A stretch of 64,000 nt of DNA from Tetracentron sinense (taxonomy: Eukaryota > Streptophyta > Magnoliopsida > Trochodendrales > Trochodendraceae): the NCBI GenBank assembly GCA_015143295.1, contig CM026563.1, positions 2,666,001 through 2,730,000 of the forward strand, written 5' to 3'. A model generated the notes under the pieces. That model worked only from the letters and a program-made list of their open reading frames with translations. It was not told the DNA's origin and made no database searches. Shown piece after piece: positions 22,271 to 33,051 of this stretch. The translations under genes were made by a program, and so were the position numbers. Positions within the stretch are counted from its first letter, which is position 1; each line of letters begins with the position of its first letter.

Positions 22271-23087
22271 GAGGGAATTTTTTTTCTTTCTTTTTTTTTT
22301 TTGAATTTTTTTGATTTGGTGATTGATTTTTTTTTTTTTTTTTTGTATTGGACAGGGTATGACATGACAGGTGTAGCCCAATAGGATAGGCGTAGAGAAC
22401 TCCGTTCTGCTAACCTGGATTGTTGGTAGCCAGGGCCTACTGAGCTAAAGTTGAGATAGGTGAATTGATTCTCCCATTACAACTTAGGATTTGAACCTCA
22501 CATGTATGTCTGGAGACAGGGTAGAAGTATTTTATTACAAGCATAACAAAAGGCTCAGTGCATGCCCCCTGGATGGGTGTTTATCTGGACAGAGTACCCT
22601 GATATTCAACCATGGTTGGGGGACAGGTATAGGATACAAGCAGGTTAGGCTTTAGCATATACCTCTGGGTGAGCTGCTTGTAAGCTATACCTAGCCTAGT
22701 CTATATGTATGCATGCAGGGGTAATGCAAGGTGTTCCTAAAAGATGAGGGTCACTTAACACCGTATATGCGACTCCCTTGAAAAGGGACGATTGGTGTAA
22801 GCGGGAGCGTTCAGAACCGTTTCCTGAGGATAGTCACCCAACAGGCAAAGTTCCGCGGACCTCCAAGACTGTTAAGCCCCTGTCACTGAGGATAGTCATC
22901 CAACAGCCGTGAGCGTAATAAGCCTGTCTAATGGGTATTGGGTTGTTACACTAGTATGTTATGCATGAAATGCACTGTACAAGAAACATCCCAAAAAGTA
23001 TAAAGAATCAGCACTTAATTAAATACTTAGGTATTTTAATTAAATTTGAGATTATTTGGCTTAAATTTAAGTTCCGGCTTGAACCTT

Positions 23088-23106
23088 GTCCCCAGCAGAG
23101 TCGCCA
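23088..23106 (-). other. Primer-binding site of the gypsy element
   Basis: On the minus strand TGGCGACTCTGCTGGGGAC lies four bases inside the 5' LTR. This is the primer site type described for Ogre-like elements and matched to tRNA-Arg; the tRNA assignment is from memory of the family. Confidence 0.7.
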
Positions 23107-23110
23107 GAGC

Positions 23111-25431
23111 TGTGAGCATGGGATTTTCCTACCCACTTTCACATAATATGGTTTGACTAAGAGTCGCCACCTATTCATTCTTAGGGATAGGTCCCGGATT
23201 GATTTGGATAAGGCAAATGATCTATTAGAGTTAGGGTAAGCGGTTCGATTAAGTCATGGGGAAGGTGTTAGGCACCCCAAGACCCCCATTTTGTAATGGT
23301 TACCTACTCCCTAAATTTAAGCCAAATTTAATCTCAATATTAATTAAAATGTCTAAATGTTTAATCAAATGCTAATCCAAGAAAGAAAGAAAGCTAGATG
23401 GGCTAGGGTCGAACCCGGGTTGGGATGCCTACGTACTCACATTGGGGTGAGATCAGACCGAGCGTAGTTCTAGCACATGAGCCCGTGCCAAGGCTAAGGG
23501 TACGTGTGTGTGTGCATAAGGTGGTCAAGGGTCTAGCCTAGGGGCTAGGGTTTAGTTGACCGGGTTGGTCAAGTGCAAGGTCTAGGTCTAACCGCGGTTA
23601 GAAGGGTGTTACCCATGGTTGAGTAGGCTAATCAAGATCTAGCAAGCATGTTTTTGGTCTTTTGGTATTTTTAGATTTTTTTGGTATTTTGAGATTTTAT
23701 AATGTTTTTGGTATTTTGAGATTTTATCATGTTTTTTTTTTTGGATTTTCATATAGGTGAGATTTTGGCAAACTTAACTAAAGTCAAATTTAATTCAAGA
23801 GAAAGGCTAAGGAAAAGTTAGGCTAAAAGATTATATTTAGGACATAAAGAGGGGTGTGCATTGTGAATAGTAAATGGTCTATTGCCAACACCTATTTTGT
23901 TGGATTGGTGTTGATAATAAATCAAATACCATTGTCTTTGATATGAGGTATTTTGGATTAAAGTCCTCTTTAAGTCCTTAGGTCCTTAAGTCATCATTTA
24001 TCCATTCAAAATAGAACATGAAGAAAAAAGAAAGAAATGAAAAAGTGACAAGTGAATAAAATGAAAACTCATCATCTCCTCTCTAATGTAGTCCCTTCAC
24101 ACCATTATGAATGATGTAATGAGATTCAACTATGAAAATTGGAGTGATGATGAGTTTCCCAAATGATTCTAGAAGAAGGACTAGAATCAAAATGAAGAAA
24201 CAAAATAAAAAGAGAGGTATAGCTTTAGCTTCCACTCTCTATGGGCCTACCCATATCCACACTAGTGGGTACATATGAAAGAAAGAAATATTTACATGAG
24301 AGAAAAAAAATAAGACATCTCCTTTCTTTTGAGGTGGGGTCCCTCTACACCATTAGATTGGTGTAGAGAGACCCAACTAAACTTGAGAAAAGAAAGGTCT
24401 TCCCAAATTATTCTAGAAGAAGACTACAAATAAAAAAAAGATATGAACTAAAGAAGAAGATAAAGAATAAAAGGAAGAGTGCCTACTACTCCAAGACTAC
24501 TTCTCCAATGCTCCAAGAGGTGAGGTGATGCGTTTTTAGAGTCCACAAAGGAAGAGAGTTAGTGAAGAACTCTAGGCTTTTACTCCTAGAATTCTCTACA
24601 CACTCTAAACCTTGGCTTCTTCTAACTTTCTTCAAGGCTAAAAAGAAATAAATTGGAAGAGCTAGGGTTTCCACTTGGGATTTTGGAGGTAGAAGAAATG
24701 GCTTGTGAGGGTCTTGTATTTATAGAGGTTTCAAGGGGTTGTGGCAATTTGGTGATTAATAGAGGGTTGGGTGAGAAGAAGGGAGGTGATTGGTTGGTCA
24801 AAATTGATGTGGTTGGTGATTGGGTAATCAAAAAGGTATGTACTTGATGAGAGGTAATTGGGTGGTCAAAAAGAGTGTAAGAGGATTAATTGTTTTGTAA
24901 GAGGTGTAAGAATGAGTGTAAGAGGTGTAAGAGAGTAAATGAGGTGATTGGTTAGTCAAAAAGGTGTGTACTTGGTGAGAGATGATTGGGTGGTCAAAAA
25001 GATATGTAAACATAAAAATGGGGCTATTTGGGGTTTGAAGAAAAAATAAAAGGTCTTTTGTAGGAAAGTGGAAAGTGGACTTGGGTTAATGGGTCTTGGA
25101 TATGGGTTGAATGGATGTGGGTATATGGACTAGACCTTATGGATCATGGGTTGTTAGTAGATGGGTCATGGGTTATGGTTATTGGACTTTAACTATGGCA
25201 ATTGGGCTTGGGCTATGGTAATTAGGATTTCACTAAAGCAATTGAGTTTTGCCTAAGACAATTGGGTAATTAGGCTTGACTACTTGGGCTTGGGTAATGG
25301 GATTAAGTAATTGGGCTTGATTGAGTTGTTTGGGTACAAGTTTGGCCAAATGGGCTTGGGCCTTGGGTAAACCTTGGAGCATTTGAAGAAGTGGGAAGAG
25401 GAATAGGGGGTGCAAAAATAGGGTGCTTACA
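23111..25431 (-). repeat. 5' LTR of the gypsy element
   Basis: About 2,321 bp, same ends as the 3' LTR, differing by about one substitution and a few short indels. It carries the promoter for leftward transcription. Confidence 0.9.
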
Positions 25432-25506
25432 GCAACTAGTTGTCATCAATAAAATTGTACTTATTAAAAATTTATGCTTGATAATAATGTTTGATTGTGT
25501 AGGTAA

Positions 25507-26110
25507 ATGGCTTTCTCGTCCATAAAAAGAAATGACCAGATGTGGCCAACAAAGTATTGTGGTTGTGGGTTTGCCTGTACAATATAGACCTCAAAAAGGG
25601 TAGCCAACCCTAATAGAGACTTCTACTCATGTGCTGAAAAATGGTAAGTTATTAATGTATTAATTATAATTAAAATAATTATTAAACTAATACTGATGAT
25701 TTGTTAATATGATCTAGCAGGGTAAACAATATACCAATTTTATTCGGTGGTGTGACGAAAAAGTTGATCCGGTGGGACATCCTTTTAGTGGCTCCAAATC
25801 AAGTGCCACGGATGAAGTTTTGCACCTACAAGATAAAATATCAAGAATGGAGGAGGATTTTAATAGCTTTAAAGACCGATTTTCAAGAATGGAGGAGGGA
25901 TTTAATAACTTAAAACACCGATTTTCAAGAATAGAATTGGAATTTAACAGCTTCCAAAATTGGTTTTCAAAGAGTTGAATTGGAAGAAAACAACTTTTAA
26001 AATCGGGTTTCAAGAATAGAATCAGAATTCATCGTTACTAAACAGATTTTATTTTGTTTTATTGTTGCTGTTTTTGTTGTACTTGGTATGAAATTTGTAA
26101 AAATTTAGAC
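25507..26110 (+). pseudogene. GRF-type zinc-finger membrane protein, pseudogene
   Basis: A plus-strand exon at 25507 reads MAFSSIKRND... then CGCGFACTI, TSKRVANPNRDFYSC, which matches the GRF zinc-finger pattern C-x-C-G...N-P-x-R-x-F-x-x-C, but a TAG codon interrupts it (near 25585). A donor (ATG|GTAAGT, near 25642) and an acceptor near 25721 bound an intron. Downstream, GKQYTNFIRWCDEK completes the usual GRF segment, then four near-repeats of a RFSRMEEDFNSFK-like coiled coil. A further stop and then a hydrophobic stretch (IVAVFVVLGM) near 26060 resemble the C-terminal membrane anchor of this plant family. The exon phases do not join cleanly, supporting a dead copy. The family's role is unknown to me. 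It lies directly beside the gypsy insertion. Confidence 0.7.
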
Positions 26111-27940
26111 TATGTTTTGTAAGAATGAGGCTCTGTTTTTTTTTTTTTTGTACTTGCTATGAATTCTGTTTAAAGTATTGTGGTTGTTTTCTTTGCTGGG
26201 AAAGATTATGAATGTACATAACCTTTATGCAGTCCTTGTTGAGATGATGTATGTCTGATTATATTCTTGAACAATGACTATTCACTTGAAATATTTGTAA
26301 TTATCCATTCTGAAAGGGCTGAACAGGAGATGACGTATTGCTTAAATTACAAATATTTGTAAGGTTTTTGTTTTTATGGAAGCACACCTAGCCAAATGAA
26401 ATAAATAAATATTTCAACTTTTAGACAAATATTTGTAAATACAAATACGGAAATTATATTTATTTTTCTGCGCGAAGGAGACTGCATAAAGTGTGTGGCT
26501 GTTGGTTTATGAATACACAGTCCTTAAAAAATGTAAGGACTATCTGAGTTTTTGAAAACTAAGAAAGCCGGGTTGACCAAGAGCTTCATGAGATCGTAAT
26601 TCATGGAGCTATCCAATCTACTGTTGCTATTGCGGTTGAGTAAGAGAGAAAATGAATGGTTAGAAGTAGAACATACTGCAAGAAGAACAGTAATTAAGAG
26701 TATGCCAACAAGAACAACTACAAATGAAGTATAGACACAAATAAATTTGTTTTCAAGAAGGTGAGCTAATAAGTCTATACTTCATTCATTTTTGAATTGT
26801 GATACCCTTTTCATTTGGATGTGCCATGGCATAACTGATCCTTTGGATTTGACTGTCCAGAAGCAAGCATATGATCTAGTGGTTCAGGCAAAGACTCATC
26901 TGATAAATGGAATTGGGTTCCATCTGATAGGATGATTAAACCATGAATTAAGATAAAGTTGGCAACATCACAGTTCATGGTGCTTACACCCCATATCTTG
27001 CACAAGTCTACTGATTAATAATTTAGTCCCTTCAACTGGTGGGCTATTTCATGGATGGGGCATCCTGTGAGTACACAATGTTATCTGGAAAATATATATC
27101 TGCAATTGGCACTTGTGCTGTGAGACCCCAAAGAGAATGTCTGCAGGTTTGTCTTCATGGTGCAAGGATTTCTGATTATAGGTTTGCTAAAGGCCCACAT
27201 ATGCATAAATATATACAAACATAATCTGCCCGTCCAAAGCTTGCTAGTTCTCATCATCTTTTGGAAAAACCCAAGTTGAGAGTCTCTCTAAGTCTAAGTG
27301 AATCAATTCCTCTAAAGCATCTCTATCAAATTGATTGCAGTGAAAACAAGCCAAAAAGAATAACTATATCAAAATCTAGATGGAGCCCTTTACAGGGATA
27401 GAGATAGAGAGAGATGGTAACACCATATTAGTTTTCTGTTGCAGTTGAAGGGACTAGCAAAAAGCACTACATTCAACCCCAAACAAAGGCCCGTTCAAAC
27501 TATAATTCAAACAATCATTCTTTTATTACAATATAGTCACCAAAAATTCCTACAAAAAAAAGATCCACTCTGAAAGTCATCACCACAGCCACAAATCCTT
27601 GCGTCACACGAAAAGCCAAATACAATATTGCTCAGGCCTGTGAGGAAGGGGGGAATAATCAGATAGCATGCAGAACACTAAAGACACACAAATGGCCATT
27701 ACCAAAAATAAATAAGTATACATATATATAAAGTCACAGTATATGAATTTGTATATGGGTACTCCTGAATATACTCCCTCTTTCTTTGTGGACGATACTA
27801 GATTAACTGTCCGGAATAAGTTCTATTTTTTGGGTGGATTTGGTAAGCTTATTGGGGTTGGCTTTGGGGGATAGAAAATCTTGTATGTCATGCCTATTGA
27901 TTGCAAGGGGCTGAACCTCCCAAAATGTTCTCAAGACATA
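26111..27940. other. Intergenic between the inverted-repeat arms
   Basis: A 67-bp block at 26837-26903 (beginning GATCCTTTGGATTTGACTG) also occurs at about 28880-28945 and, inverted, at about 13195-13265, so this is a third partial copy of part of the inverted repeat. No gene is supported. Confidence 0.5.
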
Positions 27941-27947
27941 CGGTAGT

Positions 27948-28103
27948 AGCGTGACAATATTAATATTTACATTGCCTTTTCACTCTCTTAATTTTGAATT
28001 AGTTAATATTCTCCTTTATCAGCTTAGCGTGACAATATTAATATTTACATTGCCTTTTCACTCTCTTAATTTTGAATTAGTTAATATTCTCCTTTATCAT
28101 CTT
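27948..28103. repeat. 78-bp tandem duplication
   Basis: Two virtually identical 78-bp units (27948-28025, 28026-28103) start AGCGTGACAATATTAATATT. The near identity indicates a recent event. Confidence 0.9.
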
Positions 28104-28393
28104 ATATATATTGTTTTCTTTCTCTGTACAGTGTCTTGGTATGTGTAGACTACAGATCGATGACTACTATGCGAATTGGAGTGATGTGGTTTTAGATTCT
28201 ATTATGAGCCAGGTTTAAGGTTTTGTATTCAGGAGCTACATTTTCTAGTCGGTTGTGACACTCCTTTTTTCATATTAATGGAGAAAAGTACGTTTCTGAT
28301 GATGCTTGCTCTACTAGTTTATATGATTTTCCTACAAAAAAAATAGGGCAAGAAGTTGTCCAAGTGTAATGAGATATTACTGTAGATGAATTG

Positions 28394-29183
28394 CTAAGTT
28401 GTTTACAAGTACTATCAATTTTCTACAGAAAAATTTCTATTAGTTAGAGAACTAGACATCTACAGTAATACAGAAGCAATACCAAAATGACACTCCCCAA
28501 TTAGACAACCTAAACATGGTGGCAACAAAGCACAGAAACCTTAAAAATTAAGAGAAGAAAGTTACCAGTTCAACAAATCTTACAGGCCGAGAAAAAAAAA
28601 ATAGAAATTCAAAAAAATGAAGTATTAAAACCATCAAAACGAACAAGAACCCTATTACCAGATATAAGATGCATATGGTAGGAAAGGGCATTACCACAAA
28701 ACACAACCTAAAAGTCTTGGAACTGACATCAACACGTCCACAACCTACAGATCTTACCACAAAAAAATTACAGAAAGAGAGAAGTTGTCCAAGTGTATTG
28801 GCAGCTAATCTCTCTTCCACAAAAAAAAATAGGGGGGCAAGAAGCTTACTAACCCGTTAATGTCAGTGCTTGCTCTCCTTTTGATCCTTTGGATTTGCCT
28901 GTCCAGAAGCAAGCATATGATCTATTGGTTCAGGGAGAGACTCATCTGTTATCAAAGGAAGGAAGAAGTTTTGGGGAAGATTAAAGTAAAGTTCGGAGGA
29001 GTAAAGCCTTTGGAAGAGGACAGTTCTAAAACCGTACGAAAATAATAAATTTTAAACACCCAACCCCTGTTACCGTCTCCGTTTACGGAGTTACAAAATT
29101 TTGGTTCCTACCCACCGGATGGCCATGCGTCGGCATCCTACCCACGCAAGAGGCCGGGCCTCTAGCGACCACAAGAGGAAATC
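28394..29183. repeat. Right arm of the large inverted repeat
   Basis: Reverse complement of 12971-13752, including the AGAGGC-CCG-GCCTCT-type hairpin at 29149-29163 near the outer edge. The arms enclose 14.6 kb, of which 10.8 kb is the younger gypsy insertion. Confidence 0.85.
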
Positions 29184-29334
29184 CCCTAATTTGTGCATGG
29201 GTATGTGACACCTTGAAGTGATGGCTGTCTCTCACAAGTACCAACCGCAGATGATCCTAAAGTCTTTTAAGTTAACAGCTTTTTTTTAGGCGGGACCTAC
29301 CGAAGGATAAATCATGCCTGAATTCCTCGCACGT

Positions 29335-29570
29335 GGCTAAGTGTTTCATAGTAGGATGCACCCATGACCTAACAAGGCAATTATTAAATGGGACCCACCT
29401 TGAGAATGGTGGTGGACATACAGTAAATGGAGATGAGCAATGTTACTTGGTTGGGCTAAGTCTTTCAGAGTAGGACGCACCCATGACCTAACAAAGCAAT
29501 TATTAAATGGGACCCACCTTGAGAATGGTGGACATTCAGTAAATGGAGATGAGCAATGTTACTTGGTTGG
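29335..29570. repeat. ~119-bp tandem duplication
   Basis: Units at 29335-29453 and 29454-29570 share GACCTAACAA, GGCAATTATTAAATGGGACC-like text and ATGAGCAATGTTACTTGG, with a few substitutions and a short indel. Confidence 0.85.
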
Positions 29571-30420
29571 TTCGGTTCGAATTCGGGTCTACGGTTCTTA
29601 GTTTGCCATTCTAGAGCGAACCTGATTTGCTATGGGTAGGATGAGATAATTCGTTGTTCAGTTTACTTAGGTTCTTTAGTTTGGTTGGCTAATTTGTTTC
29701 ACTACTTAAGCATGTAAAACAAAATGTATATTTTATATTATATTATAAAAGTATATATCTTTTAAGTATGTAAATAATATATTTCACATACTTATTAAAA
29801 AATAAAAATAAAAATAAAAATTTATGAACAATTTGTGAATTCAAAATATAAATTGGCCGAACCTAAAAAAAAAATATCAGTCAATTTAAATGAAAATTTT
29901 GATAAACTAAGATTGTTTTGAAACCACTACTATACATGTTTCACTCAATTTCACGAACCAATCCAAACCGAAATATGAATCAATTAGGGGTTGGCTCGGT
30001 TCGCGGTTCGCTATAACATGTAACGAACTTGGTAACCTTGGAGAGGAGTGCGGGCGTTTGGTTGTAGCTATAGGCATATTCTGAAGTGAATTCATTATTT
30101 GTCATAGAATAGGTTCGTGCATTTTTGTCCTCTTTAAAGGTGTGAGCATGTGGGTGTGTGTATTCAAGGATACAACTCATAGGGAAACTTTGGGGGCATT
30201 TGGCTGCAGCTATGAGCATATTTTGAGGTGAAATCGTCATTTTGAGTAGAAACTGGCTCGTGCATTTCAACCCATTTTTAAGACTTTGGATTTTAGAAGT
30301 TATAATTGATTTCTAAGGGTGGGGAGAAAGTCGGTAACAAAAAAGAAAAAAAAAACTTAAATTTTCTTTTAGATCAACCATCAAAAGATAGACAAAGTTT
30401 TTGAGGGAAAGTTTGTCACT
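29571..30420. other. AT-rich intergenic, nothing recognised
   Basis: Two loose repeats of GCATTTGGCTGCAGCTATGAG-like text occur near 30055 and 30200. No gene is supported. Confidence 0.4.
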
Positions 30421-30422
30421 AT

Positions 30423-31748
30423 GGCTGTGTTTGTTTGCAGGGAAAATGTGATGAAGAAGAAAACTTTTCCTGGAGAATCATTTACTAGAAAAAAAGATTT
30501 TTTCATCCTCTATTTTATGTTGTTTGGCTAGAAAGAAAAAAATTTCAAAAAATAAAAAAATGGAACGTTGGTTGGTTCATAATCAAAGCCATTGCTTTCA
30601 AAAGAGTTCCAATCATACATAAGCTTCGAAGACCATGAAACTGTTATTGAATTTAAAAGCCTAGGAATCTCCAGCCCCCTCTGTCCTATATCCCACTTTT
30701 AAGATGAATTTCATCATTCTTTCATTCATTAGAAAAAAAAATGCATGGAAATTTAAACGAAAAAGAAAAAAAAAAGACAAAAGGGGATTTTGTCTTTCTG
30801 ATCTCTCTTTTCAAATTCAAGAAGCATCCTTATCTCTTATGTTCTTTCCTTTTCACATGAGAAGAATTTGCTGCTTGGGTGAGAAAACTTAGCATTCCTT
30901 CTCTGCTTCTTCTTTTTGGAATGGCATTGTTGTTTTACTTGAAAGTTAGAATTTTTTTTTTCCTTTTTGGGTTCTTGAAAGAAAGTCATCTTCAAAGCTT
31001 CAACTCCAATAGCTGCAAAACAATGAAATTACAAGGGGAACCCCTTCTTTCTCTTCTTCAACCTTTCATCTCTACCCATGAGCTTCTTCCTCCCTTCGAC
31101 AATTTCATCAAAGAAATCATCAAACTCTCTAATTATATTCCCAATTCCAGATTTTAACACCTCAAAACAACCCTTCTCTCTAGAATCCAAACTTCTGATT
31201 CACACCCGACAAGTCCTTGAGTAGAATCCAAGGACGCCATGGATTTGGTTGCTCTCAGCTGTCACTCTTTGTTGCAATCTTGATGTGGATACTATGAACG
31301 CATATCCGAAGAACAAGCAACCCTGGCGGAAGCTTTATTCAGGTTAACAATGCTTCAACCCACAGATCACGATCATCAAAAGAAGTGAGCGATCCCTTTG
31401 AAATCCTAGATTTCAGATCTAAGTTGTGCCAGTGGGAGATTTGAACCTACAAATCGATCTTGATGTGGTGGTTTTGGGGTTTGATTTGATCTTGACACAG
31501 TTGCCGTTGTTAGTGGAGAAGGAAGAACAAGGATAAGAGTCGAGCATTAGCGTTCAGCATCGAGCCTCAACGGAAATAACTTCCCTTCATTTTTAAAAGA
31601 AAAATTTTCCTTCTATAAAATGGAAAAGATTTCCCTGTGAGAAAAACTTTATAGGAAAAATCATATTTTCTAGAATACCGAATAGATGAAAGCATTCTTT
31701 TCCGTAGGAAACTATTTCCATCAATTATTTTCCTTACAAACAAACAGA
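30423..31748. mobile_element. Possible Tourist-like element of ~1.3 kb
   Basis: The left end GGCTGTGTTTGTTTGCAGGG and the right end TTACAAACAAACAGAATAG are inverted and resemble Tourist (PIF/Harbinger) termini. The interior near the right end is full of short inverted repeats. No clear three-base target duplication was found, and no transposase is encoded. Confidence 0.4.
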
Positions 31749-31912
31749 ATAGAGAAAGTACAAGAAAATGAATGTGTTTCTTGCACACCGAACCCAATAA
31801 AAGTGTAAGAAAATTCACTTTTCTTTAACTTTCCTTCATTTTATTGTCAAACGAACATCACTTAAGAGACCGGTTATTATAACTCTTGAGAAGACATCTA
31901 TTCTTGCCCTTA

Positions 31913-32134
31913 GGGTGCGTTCGTTTGACAAGAAAGTAAAAGAAAAGCAAGTTTTATTACACTTTGCTTACGTTTGGTGTGCAAGAAACACATTTTTATT
32001 TTTTTGCTCTTTCTTAAAAGTAATAAACACTCTCAAAAACTTCATCCATCTTTTGATGATAGTTTTGAAATAAAATTTAAGTTTCTTTTTCTTTTCTTTT
32101 CTTTCACCTACTTTCTCACAAAATAAACACACCC
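31913..32134. mobile_element. Tourist-like MITE, first of a pair
   Basis: It begins GGGTGCGTTCGTTTGAC and ends with ...AAATAAACACACCC, flanked by TTA at 31910-31912 and 32135-32137, the PIF/Harbinger target duplication. The right TTA is shared with the next element. Confidence 0.7.
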
Positions 32135-32137
32135 TTA

Positions 32138-32390
32138 GGATGTGTTTGGTTGGCGAGAAAGTGAGTGAAAGAAAAGAAAATAAAATAAAGTAAAAGAAAA
32201 TAAATAAAACTTAAATTTTCTTGCAAAACAATCATCAAAAGATGGATGAAGGTTTTGGAAGAAAATTTATCACTTTTAGAAAAGTGAAAGAAAATGAAAG
32301 TGTGTTTCTTACAAACCAAACGTAAGAAAAATGTAAGAAAACACACTTTTTTTTTCCTTTCTCTCACTTTCTCGCCAAACGAACACATCC
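32138..32390. mobile_element. Tourist-like MITE, second of a pair
   Basis: It begins GGATGTGTTTGGTTGGCGAG and ends CTCGCCAAACGAACACATCC, with TTA at 32135-32137 and 32391-32393. Long inverted ends, no coding. Related in interior to the neighbour at 31913-32134. Confidence 0.8.
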
Positions 32391-32538
32391 TTAATGTGCA
32401 GTGAATGTGCGAGTATTGGAATTGACTTTATAATGAATAAAAAAGAGACAAATGTCAGCTATAAGCGGTCTCTTTGACACCAGTTATTGTTATCACATGA
32501 GAGAATCTCAATTCCATTTTTTTTATAAAGGTGTAGGT

Positions 32539-33040
32539 TGTTGAGTATAGAAGCAGCGGAAACTCAAATAAAAAAGCTTTTATTGATGCACTAACTCAAA
32601 AATATACAACACTTAAGGGACACTCAAGGAACACTAACACTCAAGAGATGCACTCACTCTTATCCTCATACAAGAACACACACTCACTATCACTAGACCT
32701 AACACACTTAGAAGAGCTTGTGTTTCTTCTATGCACAAATAAGGGGACCCTACCTTCTATTTATAGTAGGCATGTGCATGTTCTAGATTTCTAGAATATT
32801 CTCCCCACCTCCTTTCTTATGAAACATCTAGAGACTACTACTACCTCTTTTTCTAGAGATAGAGATAAGCTTAGGGAGAATTCTATAGATAGAATATTCT
32901 AGAAAGATGAATGGAGAACCTATGAGAGAATATTCTAGAGAGTATTCTAGAGAGAGTAATCTAGAGAGAAGACTCTAGAGAAAGAGAGACACTTGGAAGG
33001 GAGAGAGAAAGTTCTAGAGAGTTGGTGGTGACTCTCAACA
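32539..33040 (-). repeat. 3' LTR of the copia element
   Basis: 502 bp, TGTTGAG to TCTCAACA on the plus strand. It is the same length as its partner and carries the same run of TTCTAGAA-type words and TATA box. An 11-base purine-rich tract on the minus strand lies directly inside at 33041-33051. Confidence 0.95.
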
Positions 33041-33051
33041 CTCCCCCTCAA
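33041..33051 (-). other. Polypurine tract of the copia element
   Basis: TTGAGGGGGAG on the minus strand directly precedes the 3' LTR. Confidence 0.7.

Larger units (their letters stand above)
14655..25431 (-). mobile_element. Gag-only Ty3/gypsy element, Tat/Ogre-like
   Basis: A 10.8 kb LTR element is flanked by the 5-bp duplication GCAAC (14650-14654, 25432-25436). The LTRs are about 2.3 kb; a primer site matching tRNA-Arg-type ends and a polypurine tract fit leftward transcription. Internal parts from 5' to 3': leader with palindromic repeats, an intact-looking gag frame, then a long noncoding part with tandem arrays. I see no protease, reverse transcriptase or integrase, so it is a non-autonomous derivative that would depend on a relative. 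The two LTRs differ by about one substitution plus a few indels, so insertion was probably within tens of thousands of years. It split host sequence between the arms of the large inverted repeat. Confidence 0.9.

Noticed and set aside
30879-31157. 92-codon plus-strand frame
   Set aside because: It has no recognisable domain, begins in AT-rich text and lies in a candidate Tourist-like element.
32116-32388. 90-codon minus-strand frame
   Set aside because: It lies wholly within a Tourist-like MITE.
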